From Desulfobulbaceae bacterium UBA2213 (GTDB taxonomy: Bacteria; Desulfobacterota; Desulfobulbia; Desulfobulbales; Desulfocapsaceae): a stretch of 6,732 nt of DNA. The position numbers were made by a program, and so were the translations under genes. Positions 1 through 5,998 of the stretch are shown here, in pieces. Location of the stretch: positions 1-6,732 of the forward strand of contig DCUN01000212.1 of assembly GCA_002327225.1 (NCBI GenBank), in the 5' to 3' direction. The stretch's first letter is position 1, and each line of letters starts with the position of its first letter. Under the pieces are notes generated by a model, which was given only the letters and a program-made list of their open reading frames with translations, was not told where the DNA came from and did not search any database.

Positions 1-802
1 GCCGGTCCTGGAGCATGGAGGAGATGTTCCGGGCCGTGCTCTTGCAGACCCTGAGGGTTGCCTGCATCGGATCCGTTTGAATAGGAATCCCGCAGGCTCG
101 GGCCACTGCCTCTGTCTCCCTGACAATGTTTTTCAGCCTGCCGCGGGCGGCACAGGTGGTGAGGATCTGGCCGTTGCTGCGGTTATAGAGGGCGGTGAGA
201 GGGTTGATCCCTGCATTGATGAACAGTTTGGCCCAGAGCTGGGTAAGGATATCCTCAGACAGCAAGGCGTCAAGGCCAGCCTCCCGGAGGTTCAACACAA
301 GTTCTGTCAGTTGCTGTTGTTGCAGCTCGGCAGGCTTCTGGATAAAACCCAGATGGGTTTGGCCGCGACCCGCATGCAGGACATGTCCTGGACTCAGCAG
401 TGTGGCTCCTTCGGAACTGCTGGCAAAGGCCGGAGTGGTGGCAAGTTTCATCCGTTTCTGGATATCAAGATGGCCGATACCATTTTGCAGGAAGACAAGA
501 AGGGTTTGGGCAGAGAGCAGCGGCAGGCAGAATTGCAGGCAGGCATCAAGGTTGTAGGATTTGACACAGATGAGGACAATGTCTACCGGGATGATCGCCC
601 GGGGTTCGGCGGAGACAGGAATGAGGAATCGTTTCTGACTCCCGTCAGCTTCATAGACGATTCCCTGTGTATTCAGCAGAGCTGACCGTTCCCGCTGGTG
701 GTCCAGGAGCCAGAGACTGTCATTTTCACTCTGTTTTTTTTGTGAAAGCAGAGAGGCGAACAGACAGCCTATGGCTCCAGGGCCTGCAATGGCGATACGC
801 AT
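1..802 (-). CDS. panE: 2-dehydropantoate 2-reductase (ketopantoate reductase), 3' end cut off by the window edge
   Basis: This enzyme uses NADPH to reduce 2-dehydropantoate to pantoate in the cytoplasm, a step in pantothenate and coenzyme A synthesis. I translated 267 codons from the ATG at 802; the family is usually about 300 residues, so roughly 30 are missing. The N-terminus MRIAIAGPGAIG (residues 1-12) is the Rossmann GxGxxG dinucleotide motif. CVKSYN (79-84) and LQNGIG (105-110) match the nucleotide-binding domain of the ApbA/PanE family. The C-terminal domain carries LWAKLFINAGINPLTAL (189-205), in which K192 fits the catalytic lysine and N196 and N200 the substrate-binding asparagines. 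The SSMLQD motif (261-266) lies just before the edge, so the conserved glutamate shortly after it is not visible. The start is fixed by an in-frame TAA eight codons upstream, but no Shine-Dalgarno sequence is evident. The leader contains a long hairpin (829-885). A non-pantoate paralogue of the same fold is possible. Confidence 0.9.
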   Translation of the reverse strand, partial: MRIAIAGPGAIGCLFASLLSQKKQSENDSLWLLDHQRERSALLNTQGIVYEADGSQKRFLIPVSAEPRAIIPVDIVLICVKSYNLDACLQFCLPLLSAQTLLVFLQNGIGHLDIQKRMKLATTPAFASSSEGATLLSPGHVLHAGRGQTHLGFIQKPAELQQQQLTELVLNLREAGLDALLSEDILTQLWAKLFINAGINPLTALYNRSNGQILTTCAARGRLKNIVRETEAVARACGIPIQTDPMQATLRVCKSTARNISSMLQDR

Positions 803-828
803 TGAAAAAGAAGTGCTAAGTTATATTT

Positions 829-885
829 AGAAACCGTTATGAAGCAGGCAAGGGCTTTTCCTTGCCAGGCTTCATAACGGTTTCT
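829..885. repeat. Long, nearly perfect hairpin between the lipoprotein gene and panE
   Basis: Arms 829-845 and 869-885 are exact reverse complements (17 bp). Inside them a second exact pair, 847-853 with 860-866 (7 bp), closes a six-base loop at 854-859. Only one unpaired base on one side and two on the other separate the two stems. On the minus strand it lies 43 bases after the lipoprotein stop codon and 26 bases before the panE ATG. No T-tract follows it directly on either strand, so it is not a textbook intrinsic terminator. It could be a processing or mRNA-stability stem, an unusual terminator, or a dispersed palindromic repeat (REP or MITE-like). Confidence 0.8.
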
Positions 886-902
886 TGTGCCGGTCACACC
901 AT

Positions 903-927
903 TTCAAAAGATACGGTTGTTTTTGAA
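903..927 (-). other. Short AT-rich inverted repeat just after the lipoprotein stop codon
   Basis: TTCAAAA at 903-909 pairs with TTTTGAA at 921-927 around an 11-base loop. It begins directly after the TAG at 928-930 on the minus strand. The stem is AT-rich with no following T-run, so it is at best a weak 3' end structure. Together with the larger hairpin at 829-885 it may mark the 3' end of the lipoprotein transcript. Confidence 0.35.
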
Positions 928-1833
928 CTACGGCTTGATGATCTTGGCGTCTTCAACGATGACCACATAACTGTATCCTGAGCCAAAGTCTTTATTGGCC
1001 CGGACAATGCCCTCTATGGTAATGGCCTCTTTGTCTTTTGGCGATTCAGCGTCGGTGGTAATGACCAGATCGTGAGTGCTCTTTAAAGGATCGCCGGTGC
1101 CATCCTGGAGATGAATCCAGTTCTTGCCCATGATGTTGGGGCTGAATTTTATCACCTTGCCATGGACGCGAATGGTCTTGCCATCAAGTTTGGCGCTGTT
1201 GGTAAAGACCTCTTCAACGGTATAGCCATTTTCTCCCGCAGCTTTTTCTACCTTGATCTCATCGAAAGGGGCCATTGCGCCAAGACTGCCGCCTGATTCT
1301 GTCATACCCTGCATGGCGGCAGGTGGGGCCTCGCCCTGGACCGCGCCGGCGAAGGAGTCGGCTCCTGCGGTGCTGCCGGCGTCAGGTTGAGGTGGCTCCT
1401 GACCTGCAAGACCGGAAGAAAAAACGCAGGCATCAAAGGTCTTGTTCAATGATTTACTGGTGAAATTGGACATCACCATGCCGTCATGATAGGAGATCTC
1501 ATCGCCCACCTTGACTTCAGATTCAGGAATCGCAACCCATTGCTGGGCCTTGCCGGTATCTACTTTCATATAGGTGTATCCACCGGAATTCATGGTCTCC
1601 ACTACTTTGCCGCTGATGACATTGCTCTGCTGCGCAGTGTCCGCAGGCGCAGAAGGTGTGACTGCCGGTGGAGGTGTTTCGACTGCCTGCTCGGCTGTCT
1701 TCTGAATATCGGCGCTTGTCGCGGGGATTACTTTTTCAGCAGTTGTGCTGGGAGTCGTGTCTTCTTTCTGGTTGTCGCAGGCGGGGAGCAAGAGACAGAG
1801 GCAGAGCGCTGATTTCAAGAGTTTATGCTTCAT
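928..1833 (-). CDS. Two-domain lipoprotein with a C-terminal OB-fold-like domain
   Basis: Predicted lipid-anchored envelope protein of unknown function. I prefer the ATG at 1833 (301 aa) because AGGA lies five bases upstream. The in-frame ATG at 1845 would add four residues and has no ribosome binding site. From the ATG at 1833, a basic n-region and hydrophobic core end in the lipobox LPAC, with the modified cysteine at residue 19 and Asp next. In E. coli, Asp at that place favours retention in the inner membrane. A Pro/Ala/Thr-rich linker (about 20-70) leads to a first small domain (about 72-138: GKVVETMNSGGYTYMKV, W-VAIPES, VGDEISY, NF-SKSLNKTFDA). This resembles short domains I recall from deltaproteobacterial secreted proteins. 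A second Ala/Gly/Pro linker precedes a second domain (about 191-301) with GKTIRVHGKV, IMGKNWIHLQDGTG and a final EGIV strand, suggestive of an OB fold as in small periplasmic proteins annotated OB-fold or NrfJ-like. That similarity is from memory. Catalytic residues and ligand are unknown. Confidence 0.8.
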   Translation of the reverse strand: MKHKLLKSALCLCLLLPACDNQKEDTTPSTTAEKVIPATSADIQKTAEQAVETPPPAVTPSAPADTAQQSNVISGKVVETMNSGGYTYMKVDTGKAQQWVAIPESEVKVGDEISYHDGMVMSNFTSKSLNKTFDACVFSSGLAGQEPPQPDAGSTAGADSFAGAVQGEAPPAAMQGMTESGGSLGAMAPFDEIKVEKAAGENGYTVEEVFTNSAKLDGKTIRVHGKVIKFSPNIMGKNWIHLQDGTGDPLKSTHDLVITTDAESPKDKEAITIEGIVRANKDFGSGYSYVVIVEDAKIIKP

Positions 1834-1842
1834 TGGGTTCCT
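1834..1842 (-). promoter_or_regulatory. Ribosome binding site that decides the lipoprotein start
   Basis: On the minus strand, AGGA lies five bases before the ATG at 1833. It is made of the second codon and the first base of the third codon of the longer reading that starts at 1845. The upstream ATG has only pyrimidine-rich sequence before it, so initiation at 1833 is favoured. Confidence 0.6.
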
Positions 1843-1863
1843 CATGGTGAAAGATTATGGTCA

Positions 1864-1900
1864 TTCAGTAAGCAGCGTGATCATAGGAATGATTACTGAA
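1864..1900. repeat. Inverted repeat in the leader of the lipoprotein gene
   Basis: TTCAGTAA (1864-1871) and TTACTGAA (1893-1900) are exact reverse complements 21 bases apart. The spacer contains the small palindrome TGATCA. The repeat lies 31-67 bases upstream of the lipoprotein ATG on the minus strand, after the GDSL hydrolase stop codon. The position suits a regulator binding site or a leader stem, but no regulator is encoded nearby. Confidence 0.4.
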
Positions 1901-1923
1901 AACTGAACATGTATTTTTCCATT

Positions 1924-2448
1924 TTAGTCATCTTCGAGTAGAAAAGCAATATATTCAAGGATGGATCTGGCCCAGAGATTATACCCTGTTTCGGTTAAAT
2001 GAATACCGTCCGCCTGGAAAAATTTCTTTTTAGAACTGAATTTTGTGTAAATATCCAGAAAGCAACAGCCGGATTTTAAGGATAATGCCTCTAAGGCACT
2101 ATTGGCCCGCTTGATTTCTTTTTTGCTCAGCCATGGTATCTGGATCGGAACAAGACTGTTTATGATAACATCTGCCGTTGGATAACAACGGCTCAGGTAG
2201 ACAACAATCTGTTGCATTGCCCCGGTAAAATTATAATCTTCCATGAGAAGATTATTGGTGCCGGTCATGATCAGTATAATCTGAGGATCAACGACCTGCT
2301 CCTGAACCGATGGCAGCCTGTCCAGAAGTCCTTGTACCGTCTCTCCGGGAATGCTCAAGTTGACGACTTTGAAGTGAGTTATCCGTTCCTGCCAGTTAAA
2401 ATCGGCGAGAAGGGAATCTCCGAGAAAAAGCAATGTGCCCTGATTCAT
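1924..2448 (-). CDS. SGNH/GDSL-family hydrolase (esterase, lipase or acetylhydrolase-like)
   Basis: Small cytoplasmic serine hydrolase, likely cleaving an ester or acetyl group; the substrate cannot be read from the sequence. From the ATG at 2448 it is 174 aa, within the usual 170-220 range. All SGNH blocks are visible: block I LFLGDSL near the N-terminus with the nucleophile Ser12; block II NLSIPGE with the oxyanion Gly35; block III MTGTNN with the oxyanion Asn65; and block V DGIHLTETGY with catalytic Asp147 and His150. The GTNN form in place of GxND is common in the PAF-acetylhydrolase/TesA-like branch. There is no signal peptide or membrane segment. A TTG at 2466 would add six residues and is closed off upstream by an in-frame TAA. 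Neither start has a clear Shine-Dalgarno sequence, so the ATG is a modest preference. The gene lies between the debranching enzyme and the lipoprotein with loose spacing. Confidence 0.88.
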   Translation of the reverse strand: MNQGTLLFLGDSLLADFNWQERITHFKVVNLSIPGETVQGLLDRLPSVQEQVVDPQIILIMTGTNNLLMEDYNFTGAMQQIVVYLSRCYPTADVIINSLVPIQIPWLSKKEIKRANSALEALSLKSGCCFLDIYTKFSSKKKFFQADGIHLTETGYNLWARSILEYIAFLLEDD

Positions 2449-2507
2449 GTCTGGGTGTGAATGCAAATGAAAAGTTTAAAGGATTCTGCGCCACAGGGCA
2501 GTCTTTG

Positions 2508-2525
2508 ATACTCGTTTATACTCGT
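2508..2525. repeat. Two direct copies of ATACTCGT, 10 bp apart
   Basis: ATACTCGT occurs at 2508-2515 and again at 2518-2525, a period of exactly 10 bp, about one helical turn. It lies just downstream of the candidate promoter before the GDSL hydrolase, where a regulator could bind. It may also be chance. Confidence 0.35.
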
Positions 2526-2534
2526 AAGCGCACT

Positions 2535-2563
2535 ACATTACCATACGATATTCGCGATGCCAA
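2535..2563 (-). promoter_or_regulatory. Candidate sigma70-type promoter before the GDSL hydrolase gene
   Basis: On the minus strand, TTGGCA (2563-2558, one mismatch to the -35 consensus) is followed after exactly 17 bases by TAATGT (2540-2535), a weak -10. Transcription would start near 2528, leaving a leader of about 80 bases before the ATG at 2448. If real, it would separate the hydrolase and downstream genes from the debranching enzyme gene. Confidence 0.3.
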
Positions 2564-2597
2564 AGTTTTTCCTCTGCCCCGGCACTACTTAGCGAAA

Positions 2598-4712
2598 TCA
2601 TGTTGCCGACGATGGGGACTGGAGGACGACAGCCCCCATTGCTTGCACCTTGACGCGAGTCTTCGGGATCCTTTCCGGGGCCTGCTGCAGGGGAACAAAA
2701 TTATACGGCGCATCGAGGCTGGTGTCTATGATCTGATACCAGCTCTCTTTGCTGTTATCAGGGAGTGGCGGCAGGGTGAAAATGGCCTCTTGCTTTCTGT
2801 TCCCGTTGAGCATGATAAAAAAATGGTCACTCCGGTTACTGTCCGTCCTGCTGCCCTTAATGAGAAAGGCCAGAGTATGACATTCAGCAGACCAATCCTG
2901 CTCGAAAGGCGTGAGTGACTGCCAGATGATTTCAGAATGGCTTTCGGCGCTTTGTTTACCTTCCAGGTGTTGAAAAAAACTCGTCCGTTGAAAGATGGAA
3001 TGATTCTTGCGAAGGTCTATACATTGTTTGAAAAATCGGAGCAGTCCCTTGTTCTTTTCGGCAAGATCCCAGTTAAGCCAGTTTATGTTGTTGTCCTGAC
3101 ACCAGCTGTTATTATTCCCTTTCTTACTGTGAGCAAATTCATCTCCGGCGCTGATCATCGGGACTCCCTGAGAGAGCAGCATGATCAGCGCCATGCTGCG
3201 CATCCGCCGGAAACGCAGAGCCTCGATTTTCTTATTGCTGGTGAGACCTTCAGCGCCGCTGTTCCAGCTTATGTTATGGTTGTCGCCGTCACGGTTGTCT
3301 TCGCCATTTTCCTCATTATGTTTTTCATTAAAACTGACCAGGTCGTAGAGGGTAAAACCATCATGACTGGTGATGAAATTGATGGAATTAAAAGGGTGGC
3401 GAGAGCTTGACAGGTAGAGGTCGGAGCTGCCGGCAATGCGGGTGGCCAGGTTGCCCACGGTATTGTCCAGGCCCGCCATGAAGGCACGCACATCATCGCG
3501 GAACATGCCATTCCATTCGGCCCAGCGTGCATCGGTGGAGAATGTGCCTACCTGATAGAGCCCGGCTGCATCCCAGGCCTCGGCAATGATCTTGGTGTCG
3601 CGCAGAACCGGGTCTTCGGCGATCATCTCGATCATGGGCGGATTGGCCAGGAGATGTCCGGAAGTATCCCGTCCCAGAATCGAGGCGAGATCAAAACGGA
3701 AGCCATCAATGTGCATCTCCATGACCCAGTAGCGCAGAGCATCCCTGATCAGCTCTCTGACCACCGGATGGTTGCAGTTCATGGTGTTGCCGCAGCCGGA
3801 AAAATTCAGATATTCCTTGGTCGCTGTGTCGAGCAGATAGTAGATACTGTTGTCAATGCCCCGAAAACTGCTGGTCGTCCCAGCATATCCCCCTTCACCG
3901 GTGTGATTGAAGACCATGTCGAGGATGACCTCAATTCCAGCCTGGTGCAGAGCCAGAACCATGGCTTTGAATTCATTGATGTGCTGGTGAGGGTCAGCGG
4001 CATAACCGGATTTTAAGGCGAAAAAAGATACGGGGTTGTATCCCCAGAAATTTTTAAGCAGTTTGCCACTTGCCGGATTTCTGAAGACATTGTCGTTTTC
4101 ATCGAATTCGGTGACCGGCATGAGTTCGACGGCCGTGATGCCCAGTTCCTGCAGGTAGGGGATTTTTTCAATTATACCCTGATAGGTTCCGGGGTGGCTT
4201 ACCTGCGAGCTTGGGTGACAGGTGAAACCGCGGACATGCAGCTCGTAGATGATGGATTTTTCCAGAGGGATGTTGAGTGGTCGATCATCCTGCCAGTCGA
4301 AATTGTGTTTGATGATTTCGCACCTGGGTAGATCCTGGTCGGCTGTCTGTTCCCCCCAGGCCCGAGGAATGTGGACATGGCTTTCAGGGTCAAGGAGCAG
4401 AAGCTGATTGTCATAGACCAGGCCTTTAGCTTTGGCTGTCGGTCCTGTTATCCGGTAGCCGTAGCGAAGGTCTTCCCGGTCTGTCTTGATCAGTATATGC
4501 CAGAGATCTCCAGTCCTGTTAATCTTCGGGTGCAGGGAGATGCGTTCCTGTTGCCGTGGCGCCTTGCTGGTCGCTGGCAGGTCAATCACCAGCGTGACCG
4601 CTTCGGCATGTCGTGAAAAAATGGAAAAATTAATTCCTTCACTGAAGATGGTGCATCCGGCGGGCAGGGCGAACCCCTTGCTGGTGGTAAAAAGTATTTT
4701 TTTCTTGGACAT
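2598..4712 (-). CDS. glgX: Glycogen debranching enzyme, GlgX/isoamylase type (GH13)
   Basis: Hydrolyses alpha-1,6 branch linkages in glycogen or its limit dextrins in the cytoplasm. I start at the ATG at 4712 (704 aa, normal for the family). A reading from the GTG at 4778 would add 22 hydrophobic residues that this family lacks. Neither start has a clear Shine-Dalgarno sequence. Order of domains from the ATG: an N-terminal CBM48-like beta domain (about 13-105), the GH13 barrel, and a C-terminal beta domain (about 580-704). All catalytic regions are present: DMVFNH (265-270), GFRFD with nucleophile Asp341, IIAEAWD with acid/base Glu378, and FITSHDG with Asp451. GNNNSWCQDNNINWLNWD (532-549) is typical of debranching enzymes. 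The stretch SFRGIDNSIYYLLD...NFSGCGNTMNCNHPVV resembles, from memory, plant and chlamydial isoamylases. No other glycogen gene is in the window. A minimal substrate length or TreX-like activity cannot be judged. Confidence 0.93.
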   Translation of the reverse strand: MSKKKILFTTSKGFALPAGCTIFSEGINFSIFSRHAEAVTLVIDLPATSKAPRQQERISLHPKINRTGDLWHILIKTDREDLRYGYRITGPTAKAKGLVYDNQLLLLDPESHVHIPRAWGEQTADQDLPRCEIIKHNFDWQDDRPLNIPLEKSIIYELHVRGFTCHPSSQVSHPGTYQGIIEKIPYLQELGITAVELMPVTEFDENDNVFRNPASGKLLKNFWGYNPVSFFALKSGYAADPHQHINEFKAMVLALHQAGIEVILDMVFNHTGEGGYAGTTSSFRGIDNSIYYLLDTATKEYLNFSGCGNTMNCNHPVVRELIRDALRYWVMEMHIDGFRFDLASILGRDTSGHLLANPPMIEMIAEDPVLRDTKIIAEAWDAAGLYQVGTFSTDARWAEWNGMFRDDVRAFMAGLDNTVGNLATRIAGSSDLYLSSSRHPFNSINFITSHDGFTLYDLVSFNEKHNEENGEDNRDGDNHNISWNSGAEGLTSNKKIEALRFRRMRSMALIMLLSQGVPMISAGDEFAHSKKGNNNSWCQDNNINWLNWDLAEKNKGLLRFFKQCIDLRKNHSIFQRTSFFQHLEGKQSAESHSEIIWQSLTPFEQDWSAECHTLAFLIKGSRTDSNRSDHFFIMLNGNRKQEAIFTLPPLPDNSKESWYQIIDTSLDAPYNFVPLQQAPERIPKTRVKVQAMGAVVLQSPSSAT

Positions 4713-4753
4713 TTTCACAATGAGAACTATTATTACAAAAAAGGAGTAAAGTG

Positions 4754-4787
4754 ACGGGATGAATAATCTGTAAATCACTTATCCCGT
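4754..4787. repeat. Inverted repeat in the upstream region of the debranching enzyme gene
   Basis: ACGGGAT (4754-4760) and ATCCCGT (4781-4787) are exact reverse complements with a 20-base spacer. On the minus strand they lie 42-75 bases before the ATG at 4712 and are followed, 13 bases later, by a run of six T. An operator, or an attenuator-like stem in the leader, would fit; the long loop argues against a strong terminator. Confidence 0.35.
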
Positions 4788-4890
4788 TCATCGGGGTTAG
4801 ATCTCAGAATACACCACAGAGAGCTAAACTAGAAATATTTTATTCGATAATCCGGTCGCCGGCTGTGTACTGGAAATTTTCATTTATTGT

Positions 4891-4919
4891 TGCTCCCGTC
4901 TGCAGGGATGGGGGGAGCA
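4891..4919. repeat. Inverted repeat upstream of the DUF1566 gene
   Basis: TGCTCCC (4891-4897) and GGGAGCA (4913-4919) pair exactly around 15 bases. The element lies just upstream of the candidate promoter for the plus-strand gene at 4988, in the divergent intergenic region. The position fits an operator, but nothing in the window identifies a regulator. Confidence 0.35.
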
Positions 4920-4930
4920 GGGTGTCTGTT

Positions 4931-4960
4931 TTAATAGCTGTTTCATCGGGCTGATATATT
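4931..4960 (+). promoter_or_regulatory. Candidate promoter for the DUF1566 gene (extended -10)
   Basis: TATATT at 4955-4960 is preceded by TG one base upstream, the extended -10 arrangement. A weak -35 (TTAATA, 4931-4936) lies 18 bases before it. Transcription would begin near 4967, giving a short leader of about 20 bases that contains the ribosome binding site. Confidence 0.4.
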
Positions 4961-4977
4961 TTCTGCAGCCACAACCT

Positions 4978-4982
4978 GGAGG
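4978..4982 (+). promoter_or_regulatory. Ribosome binding site of the DUF1566 gene
   Basis: GGAGG lies five bases before the ATG at 4988, the strongest Shine-Dalgarno sequence in the window. It supports this start over the ATG two codons downstream. Confidence 0.7.
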
Positions 4983-4987
4983 TCGCT

Positions 4988-5923
4988 ATGGGTATGTTTC
5001 AAAGGCTCTCAATGAGTGATTCTACAATGAAGTCCATCGACTGGGGGATGACCCCTGACTTGAGTTTCGGTACCTTTGAGTCCTGGGGTGGTCGGGAAAG
5101 GGTACGCAATAACAGTGAGCGGATCTGTTATTTTTTTATTGATAACTGGGGCGTGGAACCTAAACTCTGCCTGATGGAGCGGGGAGTGAAGCATGCAAAG
5201 GTCCTGGCTGAGATAGGCGCTCCGCTTACGATGGTCAGGGAATGCGTGCGTCAGCAGGGAAGTTCTTCGTCCTTTGAGAAGAGCTATGCCATTAACAGCG
5301 CCATCAAAGAATGGTTGATCGACAATGTCGTTGAGGCCTCAGGGGACGATTATGTCAAACCTGTGTATGCGGTTAAGACAGTTGAGGATATGGGTGCCCT
5401 TCCTTTAAAGGGTGTCCAGCCGTTTACTGGCGAGAAATGTATTCTTCCGGTGGCGCAGGCGGTGATTAATGATGATCAGATTGAACCGTTGATCAAAAAG
5501 TGGAATTTTTTCGATTCCGCCCTCAATCTTCAGGGAAAATTTGAGAACGCGCTGGTGGATAATGGTGATAGTCTTACCGTAACTGATGAGCGGACTTCAC
5601 TCATGTGGCAGCGGGGAGGGCTTGATATTGCCTCTAATCGTACCATGCAGCGCAATATAGAGCAGTTGAACAGAGAAGGATTTGCCGGTTTTCATGACTG
5701 GCGAATGCCGACCATGGAAGAGGCCATGTCGCTTATGGAGCCGTCCATGACCAGCAAGGGTGTGTATCTGAACCCCTGCTTTTCCAGAGAACAGCCTTTT
5801 ATCTTTGTGGCGGCCCAACGCAAACCGGGCGGATACTGGTTTGTTGACTACAAGCAGGGCCGCGCCTTCTGGTCATCCGGAAGTATTCCCGGTGCCTTTG
5901 GCCGTCTCTGCCGCAAAGTATAG
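4988..5923 (+). CDS. DUF1566 (Lcl_C) domain protein with an unrecognised N-terminal half
   Basis: 311-residue protein of unknown function. The C-terminal part (about 186-309) matches the DUF1566/Lcl_C pattern. It has ALVDNGDSLTVTDERTSLMWQRGG, with the usual aspartate-rich turn and LMW. GFAGFHDWRMPTMEEAMSLM (231-250) is the GxxDWRLPTxxE signature, and the domain ends in YWFVDYKQGRAFW and FGRLCRKV. The fold of such domains is generally related to C-type lectin-like proteins, often exported or surface-bound. Here there is no signal peptide, lipobox or membrane segment, so a cytoplasmic place is inferred. Residues 1-180 are not recognised. They include an aromatic stretch (CYFFIDNWGVEP) and apparent helices (about 62-90 and 98-115). 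Six cysteines are spread over the chain (47, 61, 86, 151, 264, 308) without a metal-binding pattern. It stands alone, divergent from glgX, with its own ribosome binding site and terminator. Confidence 0.85.
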   Translation: MGMFQRLSMSDSTMKSIDWGMTPDLSFGTFESWGGRERVRNNSERICYFFIDNWGVEPKLCLMERGVKHAKVLAEIGAPLTMVRECVRQQGSSSSFEKSYAINSAIKEWLIDNVVEASGDDYVKPVYAVKTVEDMGALPLKGVQPFTGEKCILPVAQAVINDDQIEPLIKKWNFFDSALNLQGKFENALVDNGDSLTVTDERTSLMWQRGGLDIASNRTMQRNIEQLNREGFAGFHDWRMPTMEEAMSLMEPSMTSKGVYLNPCFSREQPFIFVAAQRKPGGYWFVDYKQGRAFWSSGSIPGAFGRLCRKV

Positions 5924-5960
5924 CGTGGGTGGCACTACAAGTATGCCGTGAAGAACACCG

Positions 5961-5998
5961 AAGGCAGGGTCATTATTTGGCTCTGCCTTTTTTTTTTT
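5961..5998 (+). terminator. Intrinsic terminator of the DUF1566 gene
   Basis: Positions 5961-5971 pair with 5979-5989 as an 11 bp stem. It includes an exact AAGGCAG/CTGCCTT base and two G-T wobbles near the top, around a seven-base loop. An unbroken run of 11 T covers 5988-5998. It begins 37 bases after the stop codon at 5921-5923, a classic Rho-independent arrangement for the plus strand. Confidence 0.88.

Noticed and set aside
77..685. Long plus-strand open frame opposite panE
   Set aside because: It is the antisense of a clear panE reading with conserved NADPH and catalytic motifs. Its own translation has no recognisable domain.
829..885. Reading the long hairpin as a plain intrinsic terminator
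   Set aside because: No T-tract directly follows the stem on either strand, and the stem is much longer than usual. It is kept as a hairpin or repeat of unknown role.
2433..3410. Plus-strand open frames opposite the 3' half of the debranching enzyme gene
   Set aside because: They are antisense to conserved GH13 sequence, lack ribosome binding sites and resemble no protein family.
4713..4778. N-terminal extension of the debranching enzyme from a GTG at 4778, giving a hydrophobic, membrane-like segment
   Set aside because: The family starts close to the residues encoded from 4712. The extension is AT-rich intergenic sequence that overlaps the inverted repeat, and no ribosome binding site precedes the GTG.
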